The notes beneath the pieces are model-generated. The model did not search any database. It was not told the DNA's origin and saw nothing but the letters and a program-made list of their open reading frames with translations. From positions 62,001 through 126,000 of the forward strand of contig JBEKIJ010000010.1 in the NCBI GenBank assembly GCA_050011815.1: a stretch of 64,000 bases of DNA, read 5' to 3'. The DNA is from Chersky-840 sp050011815. Lineage in GTDB: Bacteria; Actinomycetota; Acidimicrobiia; Acidimicrobiales; UBA8190. Made by a program: the position numbers and the translations under genes. This document shows, one piece after another, positions 34,051 through 41,253 of the stretch (positions are counted from its first letter, which is position 1; each line of letters starts with the position of its first letter).

Positions 34051-34365
34051 TCCGCACCTACCGAGCCGATCAGCGTTCACGGTGAGTCGAGGAGCTTGCG
34101 GGAGTTGGTCGTGCCCTCGCCGGAGTTCGAATAGCGATAACCCCGCACTACAGATCCCAAAGGTAATGGCGTTCCTTCGAATCCCGCCGGAGCAAATGTT
34201 CATGGATGGCAATACCGGGCGGGTGGACCGGACCCCGACCCCGCTAACAAACCGCTGATCTGCTCGCGACCTGTAGATACACGACCCACCGGGATCCCCG
34301 ACTATCGGATGCCCTGCCCACCGTTCGGACGTCGGATCGGGTTCCACTTTCCCCAAGGGCGAGCT
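34051..34365. other. Intergenic stretch with an array repeat
   Basis: No gene seen. The only clear structure is the 17-bp repeat at 34290-34306, described separately. Confidence 0.5.
34290..34306 (+). repeat. 17-bp array repeat
   Basis: CGGGATCCCCGACTATC, 15 of 17. It is 60 bases past the stop of 34366-34806 (minus) and is the first clear copy right of the tmRNA island. Confidence 0.75.
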
Positions 34366-34806
34366 TTACCCGGTCCGGACGGCAGACCAAGTCAACGTGA
34401 AGTCTGCAGGCTCCTTCACACCGAAGGCATCGGCGGTTCCCTCAATAAGGTTCTTGCCCTTCACGAGTGTCGTGAAGACGATCTTGTGTGGGGGAAAGTT
34501 TCCGGCCGAGCCAGTCTCCCCATTGAGCCTGAGGTCATTTTTGCTTTCAATCCATGTCCCCTTGATGGTTGCAGGTCGTGCTCCCGGCGCGTGATGGAGA
34601 GATGTCATTACGAAGCGGCCGTCTGCTAAGAGCACCATCGAATAGCCGTCGGTTTGCCGCCCGCTATAGCCAGTAGGTGTCCTTATTTGACCGACCAACG
34701 TTGCCCTGTATGAGCCGACCACAGATAGGACAGACGGTCCACAGGCCGAAAGAGACAGCAGGCCCACTAATACCAGTACTATTCGCCCCCTCCTGCGCAT
34801 GGACAC
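34366..34806 (-). CDS. Lipoprotein of unknown function
   Basis: 146 residues. Signal peptide IVLVLVGLLSLSACGPSVLS with lipobox LSAC. The mature part is beta-rich (YRATLVGQIRTPTGYSG, GYSMVLLADGRFVMTSLHH, IKGTWIESKNDLRLNGE), suggesting a small lipocalin-like or META-like fold. A weak frame overlapping its 5' end in another frame is not called. Confidence 0.6.
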   Translation of the reverse strand: MSMRRRGRIVLVLVGLLSLSACGPSVLSVVGSYRATLVGQIRTPTGYSGRQTDGYSMVLLADGRFVMTSLHHAPGARPATIKGTWIESKNDLRLNGETGSAGNFPPHKIVFTTLVKGKNLIEGTADAFGVKEPADFTLTWSAVRTG

Positions 34807-35020
34807 AGGCTATTCGGGAACGGCCAACCGAGGCATGGACTGAGATTCCATGATCGAAGCCACATTCGGACCCGTCTGGTAGCGCATACCACCCGGTTGC
34901 GTGCGTCAGGTTCGCCATCTTGGACCGGGCAGGATTGCCGGTGATGGGTGCTGTCCGTCGTCAGTTGATCAGTGAGGCCACGCGGTATCGCTCGGCGGTG
35001 GTGATCCCGGAATCGGGCAC

Positions 35021-35037
35021 GCATAGCCCCGATTATG
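35021..35037 (+). repeat. 17-bp array repeat overlapping a stop codon
   Basis: GCATAGCCCCGATTATG, 12 of 17. It overlaps the stop codon (35033-35035) of the minus-strand gene at 35033-35653. Confidence 0.65.
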
Positions 35038-35653
35038 TGCGGCCTGGATCCCATCGTCTGCGATCCTGACCCGGTCGAGAGGGTGTTTCATATGCTTCAC
35101 GTCTGTGCTCCCTGCGGTGGCTTCGCCAGCGGTACCCAATGTCCTTTGGGGCGCTCACATGCCGTCGGCGAAGTCCAAGTGCCGTGGCGGTGTCGTACGT
35201 CGGATTCTCGGCAAGCGCCCATAATTGTTGGACGTACTTCGACAACGAAGTATCGGGGTGCGCCTTGCCGTAGGCGATCAGCTGGACATAATCGAGAGGA
35301 TCAGCGAGCCACCTTCCAACCGCAAGACGCGGCTGGCGTTGAACCCGGCCCCTTCGACCTGCCGGATACACCCACGCTGTAACCGATGCGTTGCGACGAA
35401 TCACCTCACCGAGGTATGCGCCTAGCGAGTAAAGAGCCTGCCGATCGCGCCTAGCGAGGGGAAGAAGCTGCTGTAGTCTCACAAGCGACTCGACCGAATA
35501 GTCGAGGTCGTTATTGGCCACGACAGCGGCCTCCGATTCTCTCGCCATCCGCTCAGCTAAGGCAGAGTCAATATGCGGAGGAACCAAAGCGGAATCGGGA
35601 ATCTCGGGAGGCGTGCGGAGCCACTCGACTACTCTCTTCACCCAATCGTCCAC
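35033..35653 (-). CDS. Hypothetical protein
   Basis: 206 residues. A helical N-terminal half (WVKRVVEWLRTPPEIPDSAL, LAERMARESEAAVVANNDLD, VRLQQLLPLARRDRQALYSL) is followed by a basic C-terminus (RYRWRSHRREHRREAYETPS-like Arg-rich tail). No signal peptide or family. The stop lies inside a 17-bp repeat, so the Arg-rich tail may derive from the array junction. Confidence 0.5.
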   Translation of the reverse strand: MDDWVKRVVEWLRTPPEIPDSALVPPHIDSALAERMARESEAAVVANNDLDYSVESLVRLQQLLPLARRDRQALYSLGAYLGEVIRRNASVTAWVYPAGRRGRVQRQPRLAVGRWLADPLDYVQLIAYGKAHPDTSLSKYVQQLWALAENPTYDTATALGLRRRHVSAPKDIGYRWRSHRREHRREAYETPSRPGQDRRRWDPGRT

Positions 35654-35732
35654 CGAGTCAGTCTCTCACCGAGAACACCCGGCTTGCCTCGTCTAGGGAC
35701 CACCGGGTGGTGAGCCGGGGGCACAGACCGAA

Positions 35733-35749
35733 CGGGATCCCCGATTATC
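35733..35749 (+). repeat. 17-bp array repeat
   Basis: CGGGATCCCCGATTATC, 16 of 17. It lies upstream of 35033-35653 and 68 bases after the stop of 35817-36230. Confidence 0.8.
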
Positions 35750-35816
35750 CGCTCGCCAGCCGTCGTCGTTGTCGAGGCTCGGCCCTGGGTCAGGGAGCAA
35801 GACACTTCAGGGTCGG

Positions 35817-36230
35817 TCAGGGCTGAGGACTACGCAGATGAGGCGGAACAAAGCGTCTGGGCCGAAAGAAGAAGAACAGGCTGGCGGCAACGAGGAATGC
35901 CAGAAGGCTGAAGAGGCCGAGGACGAGGTCAAGCAAAATAACAATGACAGCAACCGTCCCCTTCGCTCCACTCGCTGCTTCCGAAACCAAGCCAATGACT
36001 GCCCAACTACCGAACATCACTGAAGTGGGAATCAGCGTTACTGCGAGGACGGCGAGACTCCGTTCCGCCTGCAAGGTATTGCGGGGATTGACCGGTAACC
36101 CTCGCCACACCCTGATCCCGGCAATGCCTGCGATAGCCGAGAATGCAAAAGCACCGGCCACGACATTCCAGCCAAGTGCCTTTACGGTGATAGTCAAGAC
36201 AGGCACTGAGTCATTATCGGCACCGTGCAC
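35817..36230 (-). CDS. Membrane protein of unknown function
   Basis: 137 residues with about four helices: LGWNVVAGAFAFSAIAGIAG, LAVLAVTLIPTSVMFGSWAV, and the strongly hydrophobic VAVIVILLDLVLGLFSLLAF followed by LVAASLFFFF. No family recognised. Flanked by two 17-bp repeats. Confidence 0.5.
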   Translation of the reverse strand: MHGADNDSVPVLTITVKALGWNVVAGAFAFSAIAGIAGIRVWRGLPVNPRNTLQAERSLAVLAVTLIPTSVMFGSWAVIGLVSEAASGAKGTVAVIVILLDLVLGLFSLLAFLVAASLFFFFRPRRFVPPHLRSPQP

Positions 36231-36337
36231 AGATCATTGAGGCCAACCCGAAGCGGTCGACCGGGCTCCGCAACCCTAGGCCTCCGCCCAGGCTGTATCA
36301 CCCGGACCAGAGCGCCCGATCCCGATCCGGTGGCGCA

Positions 36338-36354
36338 CGGGATCCCCGATTATG
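36338..36354 (+). repeat. 17-bp array repeat, exact consensus
   Basis: CGGGATCCCCGATTATG, identical to the consensus. It is 605 bases from the copies on both sides (35733 and 36943). Confidence 0.85.
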
Positions 36355-36413
36355 GCCGCCTGTTGTGGTCGCCAGGGCGACTCAAACCCAGTCGGTACTG
36401 CGCATCGGTCCCG

Positions 36414-36824
36414 TCATTCGTAGTGGAACACCAGCCCTCGCCACGCATCTGTTTCGGCCACGAGGCCCCAGGTGAGGTCAACGAACACTCGCAGCATTCC
36501 CAGTGCTATTTCCAGGGAGGTGTACTCGGCTGTGACTGCAATCCCGCATTCAACCTGAACCCGAAACGCCTTCGTCTGTGGGGTGAGTGAACCCCCTTCA
36601 GAGACGGAGTTTTCTCCGACCTCCACCGTCTCGATCAAGACGTTGATATCTCCGCCCATCCGCAATTCTCCGGTGGTTGACCACTTGCCCGAGCGTTGGA
36701 GGGCGCTTTCCACGTTGCTCACAAAGGCATCATGAGTTAGACGACCAGGCTGCCACGGACGCCCATTCAGGACATCTGGGTCGAAGTGCTTGGCATAGAA
36801 ATCTGCGATAGCTCGTTCTGGCAT
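36414..36824 (-). CDS. Hypothetical cytoplasmic protein
   Basis: 136 residues from ATG 36824 (MPERAIADFYAKHFDPDVLN). The frame is open upstream through the 17-bp repeat, which argues the real start lies inside. Helical N-terminus (LTHDAFVSNVESALQRSG), then beta-rich (GGDINVLIETVEVGENSV, KAFRVQVECGIAVTAEY, LGMLRVFVDLTWGLVAE). No family recognised. Confidence 0.5.
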   Translation of the reverse strand: MPERAIADFYAKHFDPDVLNGRPWQPGRLTHDAFVSNVESALQRSGKWSTTGELRMGGDINVLIETVEVGENSVSEGGSLTPQTKAFRVQVECGIAVTAEYTSLEIALGMLRVFVDLTWGLVAETDAWRGLVFHYE

Positions 36825-36942
36825 CCCATCAATGATGGCCGAGCACGACCTGAAGCGCCGAATGCCGGCGGTCCGGCGATGCCGGCACGCGGTCCGGCGA
36901 CACCCAGGTTCGGGTGACCCAATTTCCCTCATGGCGAACAAT

Positions 36943-36959
36943 CGGGATCCCCGAATATG
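36943..36959 (+). repeat. 17-bp array repeat
   Basis: CGGGATCCCCGAATATG, 16 of 17. Here TCGGG at the left and CCCGA a little downstream add a second inverted repeat. Confidence 0.8.
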
Positions 36960-37046
36960 CGCGGCCCGACGGTGAAGCATCCTGTCAGACATGGACCGGC
37001 AGTACCCACTCAGAAATGTCGGGTGCGCCCCGGGAAGGCATGACAC

Positions 37047-37703
37047 TCAAGACTCGCCCGGTTTCGGGACTTGGATCCAGCCGATGTCGTCCAGGCACCG
37101 GTGCCGAAGACCGCAGTTTGGGAGGGCGCGTCCGGTAAGGCTGGATGGTTGACATACAGCCTCGAATCCGTTGGGGAGGAAATTGAGATTGCGCATCGGT
37201 CCGACGAGTTCTCTTGGTACGTAGAGGCGACCGTGTAGGCAAGTCGGACAGGCACACTCGACCATGCCGACGGGATGTCGATCGAAATCCCCGACTGCTA
37301 CTGATCCAATCTCAGTGCCTTCCGATGAGAAGGCCCTCACCACGGGTTCGATGTCTTCGGGCCAGATGATGCCGATGCAACCCGGCCCGTTGGACACGTC
37401 TGCGTGTCGGATATCTCCGGGCCGCTCAACCGTTACGAGGTGCACTTCCGGGCTGCATCTCACGACGACGTCTCGCATTCGGCCGCTACAGCCGCCCTGC
37501 GAGCACCAGATGACCTGGTCACCGTCTCCCGGCGGCTCGCCAGGTCGCTCGAACGCTCCGCTACCCCCGCCGCCCGTGCCGCCCTGCCATTCCCACCGTC
37601 CATTTCGATTGACGAACCAATAAGTCTGAAGCCGCCCTCGTTGGCTAGCCACGACGAACCCAAGATCCTCATAGCGGTCCACGTCCATGGGTTCGAAGGG
37701 CAT
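37047..37703 (-). CDS. Hypothetical Cys-rich protein
   Basis: 218 residues from ATG 37703 (MPFEPMDVDRYEDLGFVV); a longer open frame begins at 37823. WFVNRNGRWEWQGGTG is followed by Cys clusters WCSQGGC, ECACPTCLHG and CGLRHRC, suggesting metal binding. A Gly-rich loop (GGTGGGGSG) lies between. Function not recognised. Confidence 0.5.
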   Translation of the reverse strand: MPFEPMDVDRYEDLGFVVASQRGRLQTYWFVNRNGRWEWQGGTGGGGSGAFERPGEPPGDGDQVIWCSQGGCSGRMRDVVVRCSPEVHLVTVERPGDIRHADVSNGPGCIGIIWPEDIEPVVRAFSSEGTEIGSVAVGDFDRHPVGMVECACPTCLHGRLYVPRELVGPMRNLNFLPNGFEAVCQPSSLTGRALPNCGLRHRCLDDIGWIQVPKPGES

Positions 37704-37896
37704 CACCGGCGCTGTCTTATGGGTGGGCCAGGACTGATCCGCTCGAAGGGCTTTCTTTGCCCGCCGAGGGTCCTGGTCATGGGCAAACTCGACGGGACCG
37801 GGCCTCCGCCTTCGAGAGAGCATCCCGACAATCCTCCCACCTCAGCGGGAGATCAGCCGTACGGAACTGCCGAGACCAGGGTCCCGATGGGGCGCA

Positions 37897-38454
37897 TTAC
37901 CCGACCAGGTGCCGAGCGGGAGCATCCGTTTTGGCGGTGCACCAGATCCCCGAGTATGCGTGCCCAGATCCTCCACTCGTTGTCGCTATTGGAGTCGGCT
38001 TACCGCTTGCCTGTTGGGAGCCCTCGTCGGAGCCCACAACTCGCCCGGCAATCCAGAATCCCAATGCAGTCAGGCAGAACCCGATCATCGATAACAGGTC
38101 ACTCACTCCCTGCCGCCGCAGTCCCACGTGTGGGTGTCGATGCGCTTCGATCAGTTCGTTGAAGAGCCCCAAATAGGCAACCCCGAGTACAAGACAGGCC
38201 AAGGCAACCAACCAAAGGACGAGCCGCATTCCGGGATAGGCATCCTTCGTTTTGAATAAGTTGTTCAGCCACGCCCAGGATGCGACTCCCAATAATGCGT
38301 AGCCGAACGCCGTCACGATCCAGTAGAAGTTCTCGCTACCGGGAAACTCCGAAGAGAGCGCGAGGAAAAGCGGTAAGGGGCCGACACCCACCAGAATGAA
38401 GCCCAAACCGACCAGGATTTTCGCCAAGCTCAACGAGGTGGGCTTCACTTCCAC
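37897..38454 (-). CDS. Four-helix membrane protein with a repeat-encoded C-terminal tail
   Basis: 185 residues. Helices ILVGLGFILVGVGPLPLFLA, YWIVTAFGYALLGVASWAWL, LVLWLVALACLVLGVAYLGL and LLSMIGFCLTALGFWIAG. The last ~20 residues (GHAYSGIWC and on) are translated from the 17-bp repeat and beyond, indicating the cassette junction was joined to an open frame. No family recognised. Confidence 0.55.
   Translation of the reverse strand: MEVKPTSLSLAKILVGLGFILVGVGPLPLFLALSSEFPGSENFYWIVTAFGYALLGVASWAWLNNLFKTKDAYPGMRLVLWLVALACLVLGVAYLGLFNELIEAHRHPHVGLRRQGVSDLLSMIGFCLTALGFWIAGRVVGSDEGSQQASGKPTPIATTSGGSGHAYSGIWCTAKTDAPARHLVG
37942..37958 (+). repeat. 17-bp array repeat inside a coding C-terminus
   Basis: CCAGATCCCCGAGTATG, 14 of 17. 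It falls within the 3' end of the minus-strand gene 37897-38454 and upstream of 37047-37703. Confidence 0.7.
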
Positions 38455-38591
38455 GAGATTACTTGGAATAGAAATGAGCGTTCAGGATGGCCGACGTTGA
38501 CCAGGCGAAACCCGCCGCCCAGGCACCCCGGGCGGGGTGGGGCAGCGCATAACACCGAACGGGGGTACCGGTCTGACCAAGATCGGGTGAT

Positions 38592-38608
38592 CGGGATCCC
38601 CGAGTACC
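38592..38608 (+). repeat. 17-bp array repeat, last clear copy
   Basis: CGGGATCCCCGAGTACC, 14 of 17. It lies between the minus-strand gene 37897-38454 and the plus-strand lipoprotein at 38652, and ends the array. Confidence 0.75.
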
Positions 38609-38651
38609 GGTCGTCCAAGCGCCGCTCGGCTCCGAGGGGCATACTCGTCCA

Positions 38652-39578
38652 GTGAGTGTGGGTCGGGCCAGGCGCCTCGTTCTTTGGGCGATTCCCATGG
38701 CGTTGTGCGCGACTGCTGCGTGCTCGGCGTCAACACCATCGACGTCCGTGACCACCGCACCATCTTCCACCATCGTGACGGAGAACTTCCAGGTGGTGAG
38801 CTACCACGGCGTCCACGTGAAGGTGCCCGTTCGGTGGCCCGTCGTGGATGGCGTGAAGACCCTCCTTTGCCGTGGCCCGTTTCCTGCCATCCCGACAGCC
38901 TTCGTCGGCCCGCAACCGAATGCCGCGATCAGCTGCGGAGCGACTCAGCTGGTCTCACCCGCCAGAGATGGCGTGTGGCTGCAACCGGGAAGCCCTCCAC
39001 CCGACACGCAGCGAGTGACCACGTCCATGAATCAGATCGTGCGTGAACAAAACGCCCCACGGTTCAAGTACGTCTGGTACCACGATGTCCTGGTCCAGAT
39101 CGGGATCGACCGTGACCCGAAACTCGCCTCGGCGATCCTCGATTCGATCGGCTTCACCTTGGGAATGCCTGACACTCCAACACTCGATGTCTGCGCCCTT
39201 TCACAGGATCCCAACGCTATGCCGACACCCGAGCGGCTCATAGAACCGCTCGTTCTGAATAGCGGCAACGTGATCCTGGATCCGCCAGCACCGTCGGATC
39301 AGGCGATCATGACAGCCACCAAAGCGTGGAACGAGAGCGGGCCAAAGAATCCCTACGAGCAGTACCGGCTGATCCTGGCTCGGTATTCTGCGAGGCTCCC
39401 AGCGAGCCAGAGCCCCAACGGCTCGTTGACACCTTTCAGCCAGAACGTGCTTTCCTGGGTCATCTACCTGTCGCCGTCCAGCCCGACGATCGCTGGGTGT
39501 GGTGGTTGGGGCGTCACTGTCTTCAATGCCCACACCGGGCAGGCGATCACCTCAAGTGGTTGGTACCGAGGGCCGTGA
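38652..39578 (+). CDS. Secreted lipoprotein of unknown function
   Basis: 308 residues from GTG 38652 (VSVGRARRLVLWAIPMALCA). The signal peptide ends at TAACSA (lipobox AAC). A Ser/Thr-rich linker (TPSTSVTTAPSSTIVT) leads to a beta-rich domain starting VSYHGVHVKVPVRWPV and carrying several Cys. Two similarly styled halves (LCRGPFPAIPTAFVGPQPNA and VCALSQDPNAMPTPERLIEP) may indicate a repeat. It is outside the repeat array, adjacent to its last copy. Confidence 0.65.
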   Translation: MSVGRARRLVLWAIPMALCATAACSASTPSTSVTTAPSSTIVTENFQVVSYHGVHVKVPVRWPVVDGVKTLLCRGPFPAIPTAFVGPQPNAAISCGATQLVSPARDGVWLQPGSPPPDTQRVTTSMNQIVREQNAPRFKYVWYHDVLVQIGIDRDPKLASAILDSIGFTLGMPDTPTLDVCALSQDPNAMPTPERLIEPLVLNSGNVILDPPAPSDQAIMTATKAWNESGPKNPYEQYRLILARYSARLPASQSPNGSLTPFSQNVLSWVIYLSPSSPTIAGCGGWGVTVFNAHTGQAITSSGWYRGP

Positions 39579-39630
39579 TGCGGCCCGGGTTCGACTAGCG
39601 CAAAGGCGGGTCTGGGGAGTCGATATCACC

Positions 39631-39778
39631 CTGATTCATGATTGGGGCGACGCTGAGCTTCGGTTCTAGCGTCACGGGAGCTTGGCGGCCTGGCTCTGTA
39701 ACACCTGATTCATGATTGGGGCGACGCTGAGCTTCGGTTCTAGCGTCACGGGAGCTTGGCGGCCTGGCTCTGTAACAC
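39631..39778 (+). repeat. 74-bp tandem duplication at the IS110 left end
   Basis: Bases 39631-39704 and 39705-39778 are the same 74-bp unit, beginning CTGATTCATGATTGGGGCG and including CACGGGAGCTTGGCGG. It lies at the edge of the non-coding left end of the IS110 element. Confidence 0.9.
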
Positions 39779-39921
39779 CCTGCCGCCTGAGGGTTGGCCT
39801 CAAGTAACGAAGTGTCAGCCGCCGAGTTCCTTGGCCACGGCGTGGCTCGAAAGAGGCGAGCAGAAACGGGTCTCATCAGGATTGCCCGACGTGGCTCCCA
39901 CCAGCGACAGGGAGGAACACG
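39631..39921 (+). ncRNA. IS110 non-coding left end, probable bridge RNA locus
   Basis: A conserved ~290-base non-coding stretch directly precedes the IS110 transposase ATG (39922), preceded by GGGAGG. In the IS110 group this region encodes a bridge RNA that pairs with target and donor DNA. A homologous stretch without transposase occurs at 53317-53515. The RNA assignment is inferred from position and conservation; no loops were modelled. Confidence 0.45.
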
Positions 39922-40066
39922 ATGGTGCTCATTGGCATCGACCCACACAAGGCAACCCACACCGCCGTGGCGGTCGACACACAAGAGACGGCACTGGCCG
40001 AGCTGACGGTGTGGGCTTCCCCCGGTTTGACGGACATCCAACATCAGGGGCGCGGCCCCGGAAAGG

Positions 40067-40384
40067 ATGTCCAAAATGGAGACCATGGAACGGAAGAAGC
40101 CCCGTCCCCGTCGGTCGTTCACCCCGGAGTTCAAGGCTGACATCGTCGAGCGTTGCCGAGCCGGCGACCGCACGATCAGCCAGGTGGCCCGGGACTTCGA
40201 CCTGACAGAGACGGCGGTTCGGTCCTGGGTGAACCAGGCCGAGATCGACAACGGCGAGCGCGACGGCCTCACCACCGAGGAGCGCCAGGAGCTGACGAAG
40301 CTGCGCCGGGAGAACCGGCGTCTTCAAGAGGACGTTGAGATCTTGAAGCGAGCAACAGCTTTCTTCGCGAAGGAGACCCGGTGA
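40067..40384 (+). CDS. IS3-family transposase OrfA (HTH)
   Basis: 105 residues. The N-terminal helix-turn-helix is RSFTPEFKADIVERCRAG, ISQVARDFDLTETAVRSW, followed by a leucine-zipper-like coiled coil (LRRENRRLQEDVEILKRAT). It binds the IS ends. Its stop overlaps the orfB start (GTGA). Confidence 0.9.
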   Translation: MSKMETMERKKPRPRRSFTPEFKADIVERCRAGDRTISQVARDFDLTETAVRSWVNQAEIDNGERDGLTTEERQELTKLRRENRRLQEDVEILKRATAFFAKETR

Positions 40385-41253
40385 AGGCCCACCCCTTCAT
40401 CGAGGCGGAGAAAGTGGCAGGCCACAGCGTGAAGCGCTGCTGTGAGCTGCTCGAGGTCTCCCGTGCCGCCTTCTACGAACGCCTGGATCCCACCGCCTCG
40501 GCCAAGGAGCAGTCCGATGCCGCCCTGGCCGAGAAGATCGAGGCCATCCACACCGAGTCCAAGGGCACCTATGGATCGCCCCGGGTGCACAAGGCCCTCC
40601 GCAAGCAGGGGGTGGCGTGCGGCAAGCGCCGGGTGCGCAGGCTCATGCGCCAGGCCGGCCTCGAGGGACGGTGCAAGCGGCGGTGGCGCAAGACCACCAT
40701 CGCCGACCCGGCCGCGGAGGCGGCCCTCGACCTCATCCAACGCGCCTTCGGACCCAGCGCCGAGATCGACCGCCGATACGTCGGCGACATCACCTACATC
40801 GCCACCTGGGAGGGGTGGGCGTATCTAGCGACGGTCATCGACCTGTCGTCGCGCCGGGTCGTCGGTTGGGCGCTGGCCGAGCACATGCGCACCGAGCTCG
40901 TCTCCGACGCGCTCACGATGGCCTTGGCCACCCGCGGCCCGTCAGAAGGAGTGATCTTCCGCCAGTACACGAGCGCCGACTACGGCAAGCTCGCCCGGCT
41001 CAACGGCGTCGTGCTGTCGATCGGGCGCAAGGGCGAGTGCTGGGATAACGCGGTGGCCGAGAGCTTCTTCGCCACCATAAAGCGAGAGCTCATCGACACC
41101 CGGTCGTGGCCCACGCGAGAAGGTCTGCGCCGGGCGGTGTTCGACTACATCGAGGGCTGGTACAACGTTCGCCGGCTCCACAGCTCACTGGACTACTGCA
41201 GTCCTGTCGAGTGGGAAGCTCTCCACCGCAACGCCGACCGTCAGGCGGCATGA
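40381..41253 (+). CDS. IS3-family transposase OrfB lacking its second catalytic Asp
   Basis: 290 residues from GTG 40381. An HTH_21-like region (YGSPRVHKALRKQG) leads to an rve integrase core with VGDITYI (first Asp) and DNAVAESFFATIKREL (catalytic Glu). Between them the usual HSDRGSQYTS motif is reduced: VIF is followed directly by RQYTS, so the Asp-bearing HSDRGS segment appears deleted (an in-frame loss of about 15 bases). Without this Asp the transposase should be inactive. Otherwise full length. Confidence 0.9.
   Translation: MKAHPFIEAEKVAGHSVKRCCELLEVSRAAFYERLDPTASAKEQSDAALAEKIEAIHTESKGTYGSPRVHKALRKQGVACGKRRVRRLMRQAGLEGRCKRRWRKTTIADPAAEAALDLIQRAFGPSAEIDRRYVGDITYIATWEGWAYLATVIDLSSRRVVGWALAEHMRTELVSDALTMALATRGPSEGVIFRQYTSADYGKLARLNGVVLSIGRKGECWDNAVAESFFATIKRELIDTRSWPTREGLRRAVFDYIEGWYNVRRLHSSLDYCSPVEWEALHRNADRQAA

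Noticed and set aside
34664..34918. 84-codon minus-strand frame overlapping the lipoprotein at 34366-34806
   Set aside because: Overlaps the signal peptide region of a better gene and has no recognisable content.
37288..37304. Extra 17-bp repeat copy within the gene at 37047-37703
   Set aside because: Only a partial match lying inside clear coding sequence; likely coincidence.
25716..38608. Canonical integron attC sites in the repeat array
   Set aside because: No RYYYAAC/GTTRRRY core pair was found at the repeats and no integron integrase gene is visible, so the cassette idea is left as a hypothesis of a different type.
25716..38608. CRISPR array
   Set aside because: Spacing is 350-1100 bases with genes between repeats, far too long and irregular for spacers, and no cas genes are present.
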